DNA of 64,000 nt, from positions 124,001 to 188,000 of the forward strand of contig NZ_QBKN01000001.1 in the NCBI RefSeq assembly GCF_003054175.1. Reading direction: 5' to 3'. The position numbers were made by a program, and so were the translations under genes. This document shows, in pieces, positions 8,005-16,481 of this stretch. The notes below the pieces were generated by a model, which saw only the letters and a program-made list of their open reading frames with translations, did no database searches and was not told where the DNA came from. The DNA is from Allosediminivita pacifica (GTDB lineage Bacteria > Pseudomonadota > Alphaproteobacteria > Rhodobacterales > Rhodobacteraceae). How positions within the stretch are numbered: position 1 is the stretch's first letter; each line of letters begins with the position of its first letter.

Positions 8005-9294
8005 TCAGTAGTTGGACTGGATCTGGACGCAGGTCTCGGTCTCGGTGTTGTACATTCCGCATTCGAGCTCCTGCCAGTCGGAGGTCAGAACGGCCGAGTC
8101 GGGAAGGAAGTCGGTCCAGGCATCGCCGGGGACCTCTTCGGTCTGGCTGATGATGTCGAACTGGCCGTCCTCGCGGATCTCGCCGATCAGGACGGGCTTG
8201 GACAGGTGGTGATTGGTGTTCATCACCGCGGTGCCGCCGGTCAGGTTAGGATATTCCTGACCCCACATGGCCTCGCGCACGGCATCGACGTCGGTGGTGC
8301 CGGCGTCCTCGACCGCGTTCACCCACATGTTGAAGCCAATGTAATGGGCTTCCATGGGGTCGTTGGTCACGCGGCCGTCGTCGCCGATGAACTCGTGCCA
8401 GGCGGCGATGAATTCGTCGTTGGCCTCGGATTCGGCGGACATGAAGTAGTTCCACGCCGCCAGGTGACCGACGAGGTTCGAGGTGTCGAAGCCCGAAAGC
8501 TCCTCCTCGCCGACCGAGAAGGCGACGACGGGGATGTCGGCGGCATCGACGCCGGCGGCGGCGAGTTCCTTGTAGAAGCCGACGTTGGCGTCGCCGTTGA
8601 TGGTCGAGACCACGCCCACAAAGCTGCCGTCGGAGGCCAGTTCCTGCACGTCGGCGACGATGGTGGACCAGTCGGAATGACCGAAGGGCGTGTAGTTGAC
8701 GAAGATGTCCTCCTCCGCGATGCCGTTGTCCTTGAGGTACTGCTCGAGGATGCGGTTGGTGGTGCGCGGGTAGACGTAGTCGGTGCCGAGCAGGGCGAAC
8801 TTCTCGATGCCCAGTTCCTCGAGGAAGTAGTCTACCGCCGGGATCGCCTGCTGGTTGGGCGCGGCGCCGGTGTAGAACACGTTCTTGGAGCTTTCCTCGC
8901 CCTCGTACTGCACCGGGTAGAACATCAGGCCGTTGAGCTCCTCGAGCACGGGCAGGGCCGCCTTGCGGCTGGCAGAGGTCCAGGAGCCGAAGATGATGTC
9001 CACGTCGTCGGTGGTCAGCAGTTCGCGCGCCTTTTCAGCAAAAAGCGGCCAGTCGGAGGCGGGGTCCTTCACCACGGCCTCGAGCTCGCAGCCCAGCAGA
9101 CCGCCCGCTTCGTTCTGCTGCTCGATGAGCATCAGCATCACGTCTTTCAGTGTCGTCTCGGAAATGGCCATCGTGCCGGAGAGCGAGTGCAGCACACCCA
9201 CCTTGATCGGGCAGTCGACATCCTGTGCCTGTGCGGCACCGGTGGTCAGTGCCGCGGCAGCTGTCCCGGCAAGAAAGAGCTTTTTCATCATCAT
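8005..9294 (-). CDS. urtA: Urea ABC transporter substrate-binding protein UrtA
   Basis: Periplasmic urea-binding protein, 429 residues, first gene of urtABCDE. Signal peptide 1-23 (MMMKKLFLAGTAAAALTTG, cleavage after AQA), then DVDCPIKVGVLHSLSGTMAISE, the typical UrtA opening of the type I periplasmic fold. Segments such as NGLMFYPVQYEGEESS and GTDYVYPRTTN are UrtA-like and separate it from branched-chain amino-acid binding proteins. Three consecutive Met codons make the exact start ambiguous by one or two residues. No urease genes lie in the window. The operon is probably under nitrogen control, but I could not find a convincing sigma-54 promoter upstream. Confidence 0.96.
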   Translation of the reverse strand: MMMKKLFLAGTAAAALTTGAAQAQDVDCPIKVGVLHSLSGTMAISETTLKDVMLMLIEQQNEAGGLLGCELEAVVKDPASDWPLFAEKARELLTTDDVDIIFGSWTSASRKAALPVLEELNGLMFYPVQYEGEESSKNVFYTGAAPNQQAIPAVDYFLEELGIEKFALLGTDYVYPRTTNRILEQYLKDNGIAEEDIFVNYTPFGHSDWSTIVADVQELASDGSFVGVVSTINGDANVGFYKELAAAGVDAADIPVVAFSVGEEELSGFDTSNLVGHLAAWNYFMSAESEANDEFIAAWHEFIGDDGRVTNDPMEAHYIGFNMWVNAVEDAGTTDVDAVREAMWGQEYPNLTGGTAVMNTNHHLSKPVLIGEIREDGQFDIISQTEEVPGDAWTDFLPDSAVLTSDWQELECGMYNTETETCVQIQSNY

Positions 9295-9770
9295 CTCTTG
9301 TTTCCCTCACTTGCGGCAGCGTCGACGGCGGCCGATGGCGGCCGGTAATATGATCCCGTCGCGGTCTCCGCCGCAGAGTTTCCCTGTTGGTTCCGCCCGC
9401 TCCGGTCCGAAGGGAAAAGGTCCGCGGATCCGTGCAAGGCTGCTTTTATGTGCCCTCTTGGACACGTCTGCACACTAGCCGGTCTGAGGTGAGACCGTGC
9501 CGCGGAGGTGCTTCGGCGCCCTGTGATTGGCTGGATCGCCTATTTGGTGGGCGGGTATCGGGGATGCAGTTCAAAAAATAGGCGATTTGGCGGGGCTGGT
9601 GCCGCCCGGGCGGTGGTGCGGGTGACTTTGTCCCGCTGACATCGGTCTCTGACCAGGCGCGACGCCCATTTGCTGCGCAGATAAAATCGGTATGATGCGA
9701 AACCGAGCGCCCCGCTCTTCTCTTTTATGTCATGGGGTGCACGAGTGCGGGCTGGAAAGGACAGGGATCT
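9295..9770. promoter_or_regulatory. Divergent control region urtA / Anbu locus
   Basis: This 476-base gap separates divergent operons and should hold both promoters. A 6+6 inverted repeat CGGTCT-N6-AGACCG sits at 9480-9497. Upstream of the plus-strand ATP-grasp gene, TTGCTG and TATGAT around 9669-9696 could be -35/-10 elements, but spacing is short. GGAAAGGA at 9754-9761 is the likely ribosome-binding site of the gene starting at 9771. No believable gene is present. Confidence 0.45.
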
Positions 9771-11195
9771 ATGAGCCAAACCGGCCAGAGCTTTTTCAAC
9801 GAGATGCTTAACGGCTCCGACGTGCGGGCCGCCTACCGAAGCCTGGAACGATGGCACAGGGACATGCCGGACGAACTCCGCAGTCTCAAACAGCACGAGG
9901 CCGAACAGCTCTTCCGGCGGGTTGGCATCACCTTCGCGGTCTACGGCGAGGGCGGCGACCCGGAACGGCTCATCCCCTTCGACATGTTTCCCCGCGTCTT
10001 CACGCACGAGGAATGGCGTAAGCTCGACCGCGGCATCCGCCAGCGCGCCGCGGCACTGAATGCCTTCCTCGCCGATGTCTACGACCGAGGCGAGATCATC
10101 CGCGCCGGGCGCATCCCCGAACACCTCGTGACCAACAACGAGGCCTACGAGAAGGCCGCCGTCGGGTTCCGCCCACCCAAGGGAGTCTATTCCCACATCG
10201 TGGGGGTCGATCTTGTCCGCACAGGGCCCGACCAGTTCTACGTGCTCGAAGACAACTGCCGCACGCCCTCGGGTGTCAGCTACATGCTGCAGAACCGCGA
10301 GATCATGATGCGGATGTTCCCGCAGCTCTTCCTCGAGAACCGCATCGCGCCGGTCGACGGGTATCCGCGGCTGCTGCGCAAGACGCTGGCCTCGGTCGCA
10401 CCGCAGAAATGCGACGGCGAGCCGACGGTCGTGATCCTCACGCCCGGCCAGTTCAATTCGGCCTATTACGAACATTCCTTCCTCGCCGACTTGATGGGGG
10501 TCGAGTTGGTGGAGGGCAAGGATCTCTTCGTCGAGGGCGACTTCTGCTACATGCGGACCACCGAGGGGCCGCGGAAGGTGGACGTGATCTACCGCCGCGT
10601 GGACGATGCCTTCATCGATCCGCTCTGCTTCCGGCCCGACTCCATGCTGGGCGTGCCGGGGCTCATGTCGGTCTACCGCTCGGGCGGCGTCTCGATCTGC
10701 TCGGCGCCCGGCGCCGGCGTGGCGGACGACAAGGCGATCTACGTCTACGTGCCCGAGATGATCCGTTTCTACCTTGGCGAGGCGCCGATCCTCGAGAACG
10801 TGCCCACCTGGCAATGCGCCAATCCCGACGACTGCAAGTACGTGCTCGAGAACCTTCACGAGCTTGTCGTGAAGGAGGTGCACGGCTCGGGCGGCTACGG
10901 CATGCTGGTGGGCCCCAAGGCCGACAAGTCGAGCATCGAGGCCTTCGCCGCGAAGATCCGCGCGAAGCCGCAGAACTACATCGCCCAGCCCACGCTGGCG
11001 CTTTCGGCGACGCCGACCTTCGTGGACGAGGGTATCGCGCCGCGCCACGTCGACCTGCGGCCCTACTGTCTCGTGGGCGACAGCATCGAGCTGGTGCCGG
11101 GCGGGCTGACGCGCGTGGCGCTGAACGAGGGCTCGCTCGTCGTGAACTCGTCGCAGGGCGGCGGGGTCAAGGACACATGGGTACTGGCGGAGTGA
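9771..11195 (+). CDS. Circularly permuted ATP-grasp protein (Anbu locus)
   Basis: A 474-residue protein of the circularly permuted ATP-grasp family (former DUF404/DUF407). Such proteins are inferred to be amide- or peptide-ligases; the substrate is unknown. Typical segments are YEKAAVGFRPPKGVYSHIVG, YVLEDNCRTPSGVSYMLQNR, ILTPGQFNSAYYEHSFLA, the LVVKEVHGSGGYGMLVGP nucleotide-binding region and VNSSQGGGVKDTW near the C-terminus. The ATG at 9771 (MSQTGQSFF) is chosen over a start 13 codons upstream because GGAAAGGA lies before it. It is followed four bases later by the alpha-E gene; this pair plus a transglutaminase-like gene and Anbu is a recurrent bacterial gene set. Confidence 0.93.
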   Translation: MSQTGQSFFNEMLNGSDVRAAYRSLERWHRDMPDELRSLKQHEAEQLFRRVGITFAVYGEGGDPERLIPFDMFPRVFTHEEWRKLDRGIRQRAAALNAFLADVYDRGEIIRAGRIPEHLVTNNEAYEKAAVGFRPPKGVYSHIVGVDLVRTGPDQFYVLEDNCRTPSGVSYMLQNREIMMRMFPQLFLENRIAPVDGYPRLLRKTLASVAPQKCDGEPTVVILTPGQFNSAYYEHSFLADLMGVELVEGKDLFVEGDFCYMRTTEGPRKVDVIYRRVDDAFIDPLCFRPDSMLGVPGLMSVYRSGGVSICSAPGAGVADDKAIYVYVPEMIRFYLGEAPILENVPTWQCANPDDCKYVLENLHELVVKEVHGSGGYGMLVGPKADKSSIEAFAAKIRAKPQNYIAQPTLALSATPTFVDEGIAPRHVDLRPYCLVGDSIELVPGGLTRVALNEGSLVVNSSQGGGVKDTWVLAE

Positions 11196-11199
11196 TTGC

Positions 11200-12153
11200 A
11201 TGCTGAGCCGGACGGCAGACCATCTTTTCTGGATGATGCGCTATCTCGAACGAGCGGAGACCACCGCCCGACTTCTCGAAGTGGGTGCCCGCAGCGCGCT
11301 GATGCCCGATGTGTCGGGCGGCTACCGCAACGACTGGGAGGCCGTGCTTCAGGCCTCGGGCGGCTACGAGGACTTCCTCTCAAAGTACGGCGAGACCAAG
11401 CAGCGCAACATCGAGACCTTTCTCTTCTTCGATGAATCCAATCCTTCGTCGGTCCTGTCCTGTATCGCGGCGGCGCGTGAGAACGCCCGCGTCGTGCGGA
11501 CGGCGCTGACCTCGGCGGCCTGGGACGCGCTCAACACCGCCTACCAGGAGCTGCGGGGCATGCAGCGGATGGAGCGTAGCACGCTCTCCATTTCGGACCT
11601 CTCGGAATGGACCATGCGGGCCTGTTTCCTCGTGCGGGGGGCGGTGTCGGCCACCCAGTTGCGCAACGACGGCTATAATTTCATGGGCGTCGGCACCTCG
11701 ATCGAGCGGGCCGACAATACCGCGCGGCTTCTGGACGTGAAGTACTTCGTCCTGCTGCCGAGCCTGTCCTACGTGGGATCGGGGCTCGACCAGTCGCAAT
11801 GGATCACGCTGCTGCAGGCCATGTCCGCCGACCGGTCGGTTAACTGGAGCTACACGGGCGAGTTGACCTCTTCCAAGATCGCAGACTTCCTGATCCTGAA
11901 CCGCCAGTTCCCGCGCTCGCTGCTGTCGGCCGTGCAGTGGACCAACGACCACCTCGACGAGATCGCGCGCATCTACGGGCACGCGACGCAGGCGCAGGCC
12001 GCCGCCCGGTCGCTTCTGGGCGAACTGGCCGAGCTGCGCGTGGACGACATCTTCGACGAGGGGCTGCACGAATTCCTCAACCGGTTCATGTACCGCAACG
12101 GCGAAGTCGCTCAGCGGGTGCAGGACTGCTACCTCCGGGGGATCCCGGCATGA
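11200..12153 (+). CDS. Alpha-E domain protein (Anbu locus)
   Basis: A 317-residue, mostly helical protein of the alpha-E family (former DUF403). It begins MLSRTADHLFWMMRYLERAE, the usual family signature, and later has NFMGVGTSIERADNTARLLDVKY. No enzymatic activity is known. The family is found almost only beside permuted ATP-grasp proteins and is thought to work with them on a peptide or protein. It starts four bases after the ATP-grasp gene and its TGA overlaps the next ATG (ATGA), so the three genes are translationally coupled. Confidence 0.93.
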   Translation: MLSRTADHLFWMMRYLERAETTARLLEVGARSALMPDVSGGYRNDWEAVLQASGGYEDFLSKYGETKQRNIETFLFFDESNPSSVLSCIAAARENARVVRTALTSAAWDALNTAYQELRGMQRMERSTLSISDLSEWTMRACFLVRGAVSATQLRNDGYNFMGVGTSIERADNTARLLDVKYFVLLPSLSYVGSGLDQSQWITLLQAMSADRSVNWSYTGELTSSKIADFLILNRQFPRSLLSAVQWTNDHLDEIARIYGHATQAQAAARSLLGELAELRVDDIFDEGLHEFLNRFMYRNGEVAQRVQDCYLRGIPA

Positions 12154-12983
12154 GACTCTCTGTCCGTCACAACACCCGATACACCTTCGAAACACCGGTC
12201 CGGCAGTTGATCCAGGTGCAACGCCTCTGGCCGTCGGAAACCGCAAGCCAGCAGATCGTGAGCTGGACCGTCTCGACCACCGACTCGGTCTACGGGGCCG
12301 GGCACCGGGACGGGGCCGGCGACTGGTTCGAGACGGTTTCGGTGCGCGGGCCGGTCAGCCAGGTCGACGTCTTGGTCGAGGGCATCGTCAGCACCACCGA
12401 CACGTCTGGCGTGCTGCGCAATCACCGCGAGAAGATCCGCCCCTCGAGCTATCTGCGCAGCTCGCACCGGACCGATCCAGACGCCTCGCTGAAGGTGCTT
12501 GCCGCTGACGCCGCCAAAGCCGCGGGGGAAGGGACGTTGTCACTTGCCCACGCCCTTTGCGAAGCGGTCGCAGACGCGATCTCCTACGTTCCGGGCGAAA
12601 CCCTGGCCCATACGACAGCGGCAGAAGCGCTCGCCGGTGGGGCAGGGGTCTGCCAGGACCATGCCCACGCCCTCATCGCCGTGGCCATCGCCTCCGACCT
12701 GCCGGCGCGCTACGTTTCGGGCTATCTCATGGCGACCGAAGAGGACGCCGTGGCGATGAGTGAGGCGGGGCACGCCTGGGCCGAAATCTTCGTCGAGGGG
12801 CTGGGCTGGGTTGGCTTCGATCCCGCAAACGGCTGCTGCCCGGACGATCGCTACGTGCGCCTCGGGTCCGGCTTCGATTCGGTGGATGCAGCTCCGATCC
12901 GCGGCCTCGTGCTCGGCAACAACACCGACGAGGAGATGACCGTCGAGGTCGTCGTCCAGGAGACGGAGCAAAGCCAGCAATAG
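12150..12983 (+). CDS. Transglutaminase-like cysteine protease family protein (Anbu locus)
   Basis: A 277-residue cytoplasmic protein with an N-terminal beta domain (MRLSVRHNTRYTFETPV, residues 1-90) and a transglutaminase-like core. The catalytic triad is visible: Cys168 in GAGVCQDHAH, His208 in GHAWAEIF and Asp224 in VGFDPANG. Members of this bacterial group probably act as peptidases or amidases rather than true cross-linking enzymes. Its ATG overlaps the alpha-E stop by four bases. The same frame is open far upstream inside the alpha-E gene, but that is not coding. It is the last gene of the contiguous part of the locus. Confidence 0.93.
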   Translation: MRLSVRHNTRYTFETPVRQLIQVQRLWPSETASQQIVSWTVSTTDSVYGAGHRDGAGDWFETVSVRGPVSQVDVLVEGIVSTTDTSGVLRNHREKIRPSSYLRSSHRTDPDASLKVLAADAAKAAGEGTLSLAHALCEAVADAISYVPGETLAHTTAAEALAGGAGVCQDHAHALIAVAIASDLPARYVSGYLMATEEDAVAMSEAGHAWAEIFVEGLGWVGFDPANGCCPDDRYVRLGSGFDSVDAAPIRGLVLGNNTDEEMTVEVVVQETEQSQQ

Positions 12984-13124
12984 GCCGGGTTCTGCCGATC
13001 CCCTTTGCCGCAAGGCGCGCGGACAGGTGTCCGCTCGCGAAAGCGTGAAAAAGGCTGAATTGCCAGTGACCGCCACGGTCGAATTCGCTTTGGGCTCACC
13101 TGCAGATTGCGGCATTCATATGGC

Positions 13125-14024
13125 ATGGACGTCCTCACCGATGTCTGCGCGAATCTGCGGCTGCGCGCGGGCATGCATTTCTCAGCCGAACTGGCCGCAC
13201 CCTTCTCGGTCGGGCTGCCGCAGGAAGCGCGGCGAATCCGCTTTCACCTGCTTCTCGAGGGGGAGCTTCACCTGAGCCTGTCCGGCCACTGGACCCGCGT
13301 GATCGCACCCGGGGACATGGTCCTGGTGACCGAGGGCGCGGCGCACGGGCTCATGTCGGGGCCGGGGGCGGGGACGCCGTTGCCCGTTTCCGCATTGCTG
13401 GCCGCCAACTCGCCGGCGGACGGGGTGATCCGTCTCGGCAGCCCGGCGGCGGCTCGTCTCCTGTCGGGATACCTGGAGTTCGACCCGGCCATCCGGCATC
13501 CGCTACTGTCTGATCTGCCCGCGATGCTGACCCTGCGCCACGACGATGTCGCCTTTGTCGCGGGACTGCGCCTCATGCGCGAAGAGGCGAGGTGCGGGGC
13601 GGGGGCGGAATTCGTGCTGCACAGAACCGCCGAGATCCTGCTGATCCGATGCCTCAGGCAACTGGCTCTGGACGAGGGGGCTGGCTTTCTGGCGGCGCTG
13701 GACGATCCGGCGCTGGCACGATGCCTCGCCGCGATCCACCGCGCCCCCGGGCAGGACTGGACCGTCGCCGCACTGGCCCGCGAAGCAAAGCTGTCGCGTT
13801 CGATCCTTTCCGAGCGTTTCACCGCGAAGGTGGGCATGCCACCGGTGGGCTACCTCACCCTCTGGCGGATGATCCTGGCCCGCCGGATGCTCTCGGACAG
13901 TGCGCTCACGGTCGAGGAGGTAGCGGAACGTAGCGGCTATGCCTCGCTTCCTGCCTTCAGCCGCCGCTTCAGCCAGATGTTCGGCAAGGGGCCGGGCCCG
14001 TGGCGGCGCGACCGCGGGGCGTGA
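13125..14024 (+). CDS. AraC family transcriptional regulator with N-terminal cupin domain
   Basis: A 299-residue regulator. Residues about 1-185 form an AraC-type cupin sensor domain (FHLLLEGELHLSLSGHWTRV, IAPGDMVLVTEGAAHGL). Residues about 205-295 are the two helix-turn-helix motifs (WTVAALAREAKLSRSILSER, then EEVAERSGYASLPAFSRRF). The ATG at 13125 is preferred over a TTG six codons upstream. It resembles regulators of stand-alone oxidoreductase genes; its ligand and targets are unknown. It lies between the transglutaminase gene and convergent zinT, inside what is elsewhere a continuous Anbu gene set. Confidence 0.9.
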   Translation: MDVLTDVCANLRLRAGMHFSAELAAPFSVGLPQEARRIRFHLLLEGELHLSLSGHWTRVIAPGDMVLVTEGAAHGLMSGPGAGTPLPVSALLAANSPADGVIRLGSPAAARLLSGYLEFDPAIRHPLLSDLPAMLTLRHDDVAFVAGLRLMREEARCGAGAEFVLHRTAEILLIRCLRQLALDEGAGFLAALDDPALARCLAAIHRAPGQDWTVAALAREAKLSRSILSERFTAKVGMPPVGYLTLWRMILARRMLSDSALTVEEVAERSGYASLPAFSRRFSQMFGKGPGPWRRDRGA

Positions 14025-14046
14025 TCCTGCACGCCCCGCGACCGGT

Positions 14047-14736
14047 TTAGTGGGCGATCATCTCGTCGACGATCTCGCGGTCGCTCATGTCCGAGGGATA
14101 GTAGGTTGGCCAGTTGGTGACTTCCTCGAGCAGCGCCGCCCGGTCATCGCCCCAGTAGAGGTGGTAGTGCCCGGCATCCGTCGGTGCGATCGCGTGATCG
14201 CTGAACTGGACGAAATCGGGAGCCTCGGGATCGCCCTCGTCCTTGGCGAAGATGTAGCGCACGCCACGGTTGCCCTTTTCGTAGGTCAGCACCTCGTATC
14301 CGTCGTAGGCGTAGGTGCCGCCGTAGTCCGCACCCTCCTCGAAGAAGGTGAAACTGTCGCCGTCGATGACGATCCGGTCCACGTCGGTGGCATAGCCGGT
14401 TTCGTAGTATGCGCGGTACTCCTCGGCACTCATGGCGCCGGTTTCGGCCTTGTGCGCCATGACGGGCGCAAGCGTGCCGTCCATCAGGTAGGGATAGACC
14501 GATTGCCAGTCCCCCTGCCAGTCGGCGAGGGTGCGGTCCTCGATCTGGCTGTCCTCGAAATAGCCGTTGTAGATCGCGTCCGACCCGTGGTCATGGCCGT
14601 GCTCGGCATGGCTTTCCCCGGCGTGATCATGGTCATGATCGTGCGCATGGTCGCCTTGCTCGGAAAGGGCGGGCGTCGCGGTCAGAAGCGAGACGAGCAC
14701 GACAGCGCCAAGGCAGGTCGAAAGGGTTTGGGGCAT
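14047..14736 (-). CDS. zinT: ZinT family periplasmic zinc-binding protein
   Basis: A 229-residue exported protein that binds zinc in the periplasm and helps zinc uptake under starvation. Signal peptide 1-25, then a His/Asp-rich stretch (residues 29-51, HAHDHDHDH and later HGHDHG), then the ZinT/YodA lipocalin-like domain. The zinc ligands correspond to His residues in DAGHYHLYWG and DHAIAP near residue 190. The start at 14736 (MPQTLS) is supported by GAGGA upstream and by the signal peptide; an upstream in-frame start at 14826 would run through the operator. It converges on araC with 22 bases between the stops. Confidence 0.93.
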   Translation of the reverse strand: MPQTLSTCLGAVVLVSLLTATPALSEQGDHAHDHDHDHAGESHAEHGHDHGSDAIYNGYFEDSQIEDRTLADWQGDWQSVYPYLMDGTLAPVMAHKAETGAMSAEEYRAYYETGYATDVDRIVIDGDSFTFFEEGADYGGTYAYDGYEVLTYEKGNRGVRYIFAKDEGDPEAPDFVQFSDHAIAPTDAGHYHLYWGDDRAALLEEVTNWPTYYPSDMSDREIVDEMIAH

Positions 14737-14767
14737 TTGGGGTCCTCTTCGTGAAACTTGAGAATCA

Positions 14768-14785
14768 GTTACGTTATAACGTAAC
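14768..14785 (-). promoter_or_regulatory. Perfect 18-bp palindrome upstream of zinT, probable Zur operator
   Basis: GTTACGTTATAACGTAAC is an exact palindrome located 32-49 bases before the zinT start. Its core GTTATAAC contains a -10-like TATAAC. Zinc-responsive Zur (Fur family) operators in proteobacteria are AT-rich palindromes of this kind around a TATA-like centre. Together with the nature of the gene this strongly suggests repression by Zur when zinc is ample. The zur gene itself is not in the window. Confidence 0.75.
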
Positions 14786-14909
14786 AATCTGCTAGAGGCC
14801 CATCCCGCCACGTTCAACCCGTTCACTTCCGCGCCGCCTTCACCAATCTCTCACTGGTCCCCGCTACGCTCACGCGTTAAACCGCTTGCGGTATGAACCG
14901 GGGGAACCC

Positions 14910-15632
14910 ATGACCTATTGCGTGGGACTTTTGCTGGATGCCGGCATGGTCCTTCTTTCCGACACGCGCACCAACGCGGGGCTCGACAACATCGCGACCT
15001 ATCGCAAGATGTTCCTGTTCGAAGAGCCCGGCGAACGGGTCATTGCCATCTGCACGGCCGGATCACTTTCGGTGACGCAGACCGTCATTGCCCGTCTGGA
15101 AGAGGCCAACGCCGACCCCGAGAACCCCGAATCGATCCTGCGGGCGCCGACCATGCTTCAGGTCGCGACGCTCATCGGAAAGCTGCTCTCGGACGTCTCG
15201 GCCGAGGTCTCGGCCAAGATGGACCGCATGAAACAGGGGGCGAGCGCCTCGCTTCTGGTGGCCGGTCAGCGCAAGGGCGGCGACATGCGGCTCTTCCTCG
15301 TCTACCCCGAGGGCAACTTCATCGAGGCGACGGCGGACACGCCCTACCTCCAGATCGGCGAACACAAGTACGGCAAGCCGATCCTCGACCGGGTGATACA
15401 GCCCGATACCTCGCTCGAGGACGCCAAGAAGGCGGTGCTGCTCTCGATGGACTCCACCCTGCGCTCGAACCTCAGCGTGGGCATGCCGCTCGACATGGCC
15501 GTGATCGAGGCCGACACGATGCGCGTGGGCGAAACCCACCGGATCGAGGCCACGGACGAAGGCTTTGCCCGCATGAGCCAGGACTGGTCCAACGCGCTCC
15601 GCGACGCTTTCCAGCAGATCAAGCCGGTCTGA
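14910..15632 (+). CDS. Anbu, proteasome-like (HslV-related) peptidase
   Basis: A 240-residue member of the Anbu family, the ancestral beta-subunit branch of proteasome/HslV Ntn-hydrolases. After Met removal the N-terminal Thr (MTYCVGLLL) would be the nucleophile; Asp18 (LLSDTRTNAG) and Lys33 (TYRKMFLF) are the other expected active-site residues. The start is fixed by this need: an in-frame upstream codon at 14886 would bury the Thr. Anbu assembles into open helical or ring particles and no substrate is firmly known. Normally the gene lies directly with the ATP-grasp, alpha-E and transglutaminase genes; here 1.9 kb with araC and zinT separates them. Confidence 0.93.
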   Translation: MTYCVGLLLDAGMVLLSDTRTNAGLDNIATYRKMFLFEEPGERVIAICTAGSLSVTQTVIARLEEANADPENPESILRAPTMLQVATLIGKLLSDVSAEVSAKMDRMKQGASASLLVAGQRKGGDMRLFLVYPEGNFIEATADTPYLQIGEHKYGKPILDRVIQPDTSLEDAKKAVLLSMDSTLRSNLSVGMPLDMAVIEADTMRVGETHRIEATDEGFARMSQDWSNALRDAFQQIKPV

Positions 15633-15782
15633 AACCCGCGCCTCACGGCGGCAACATGCCAAAATGCGCGCCCGAGCCGGCTGTCTGACGCCAATGTGTT
15701 GGCGCTTGCCCTGCAATTGCTGTAGACGTCGCGGTAAGGAGAGCCCCGAAACAGGGGCCGTACGGTGGAAAGAGCAGGTTAG

Positions 15783-16478
15783 ATGGAAGCTGAGACGCTA
15801 GCCCTCGCCTCGGGGGTGGATTTCTCCATGTGGGGGCTGTTCGCGCGCGCCACACTCATGGTCAAACTGGTCATGCTGGTGCTTGTGCTCGCCTCGATAT
15901 GGTCGTGGGGCATCATCATCGACAAGGCCATCACCTTCCGGCGCGCCCGGCGCGAGGCCCGCGATTTCGACGAGGCCTTCTGGTCCGGCGAGCCGCTGGA
16001 CGAGCTTTTCGCCCAGCTCGGTCCCGAACCTGACGGACGGATGCAACGGGTCTTCGCCGCCGGCATGGTCGAATGGCAGCGCAGCCACCGCGACGACGGG
16101 GCGCTGATCCCCGGCGCTCAGGCGCGCATCGACCGCAGCATGGATGTGGCCATCCAGAAAGAGGCGCAGGGCCTTCAGAAGGGGCTCGCCGTGCTGGCCA
16201 CGGTCGGCTCGACCGCGCCCTTCATCGGCCTCTTCGGCACCGTCTGGGGCATCATGCACGCCTTCATCGGCATCGCCGAAGCGCAGAACACCTCGCTCGT
16301 GGTCGTGGCCCCCGGTATCGCCGAGGCGCTGCTGGCCACCGCGCTGGGCCTGCTGGCGGCCATCCCGGCGGTTATCTTCTACAACAAGCTGTCCTCGGAC
16401 GCGGACGGGATCGTCGGCGGCTACGAATCCTTTGCCGACGAATTCTCCACGATCCTGTCCCGCCAGCTGGATTCCTGA
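15783..16478 (+). CDS. tolQ: Tol-Pal system protein TolQ
   Basis: Inner-membrane proton-channel subunit of the Tol-Pal machine (ExbB/MotA type), 231 residues, driving outer-membrane constriction at division. Three membrane segments: about 20-45 (LMVKLVMLVLVLASIWSWG), 135-160 (AVLATVGSTAPFIGLFGTVW) and 175-200 (GIAEALLATALGLLAAIPAV). The second carries the family motif STAPFIGLFGTVWGIM. First gene of a tight tolQRAB-pal-cpoB cluster; no ybgC precedes it. The 150 bases before it separate it from the Anbu gene and should hold the promoter. Confidence 0.96.
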   Translation: MEAETLALASGVDFSMWGLFARATLMVKLVMLVLVLASIWSWGIIIDKAITFRRARREARDFDEAFWSGEPLDELFAQLGPEPDGRMQRVFAAGMVEWQRSHRDDGALIPGAQARIDRSMDVAIQKEAQGLQKGLAVLATVGSTAPFIGLFGTVWGIMHAFIGIAEAQNTSLVVVAPGIAEALLATALGLLAAIPAVIFYNKLSSDADGIVGGYESFADEFSTILSRQLDS

Positions 16479-16481
16479 CCC

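Noticed and set aside
9425-9460. Possible sigma-54 promoter for urtA
   Set aside because: TGCAA and GTGCC occur on the right strand but are separated by 12 instead of 5 bases.
9540-11201. 553-codon minus-strand frame across the ATP-grasp gene
   Set aside because: Antisense shadow; the plus frame has conserved family motifs.
14737-14826. Upstream in-frame start for zinT (30 extra codons)
   Set aside because: It would translate through the palindromic operator and destroy the signal peptide position; GAGGA lies before the shorter start.
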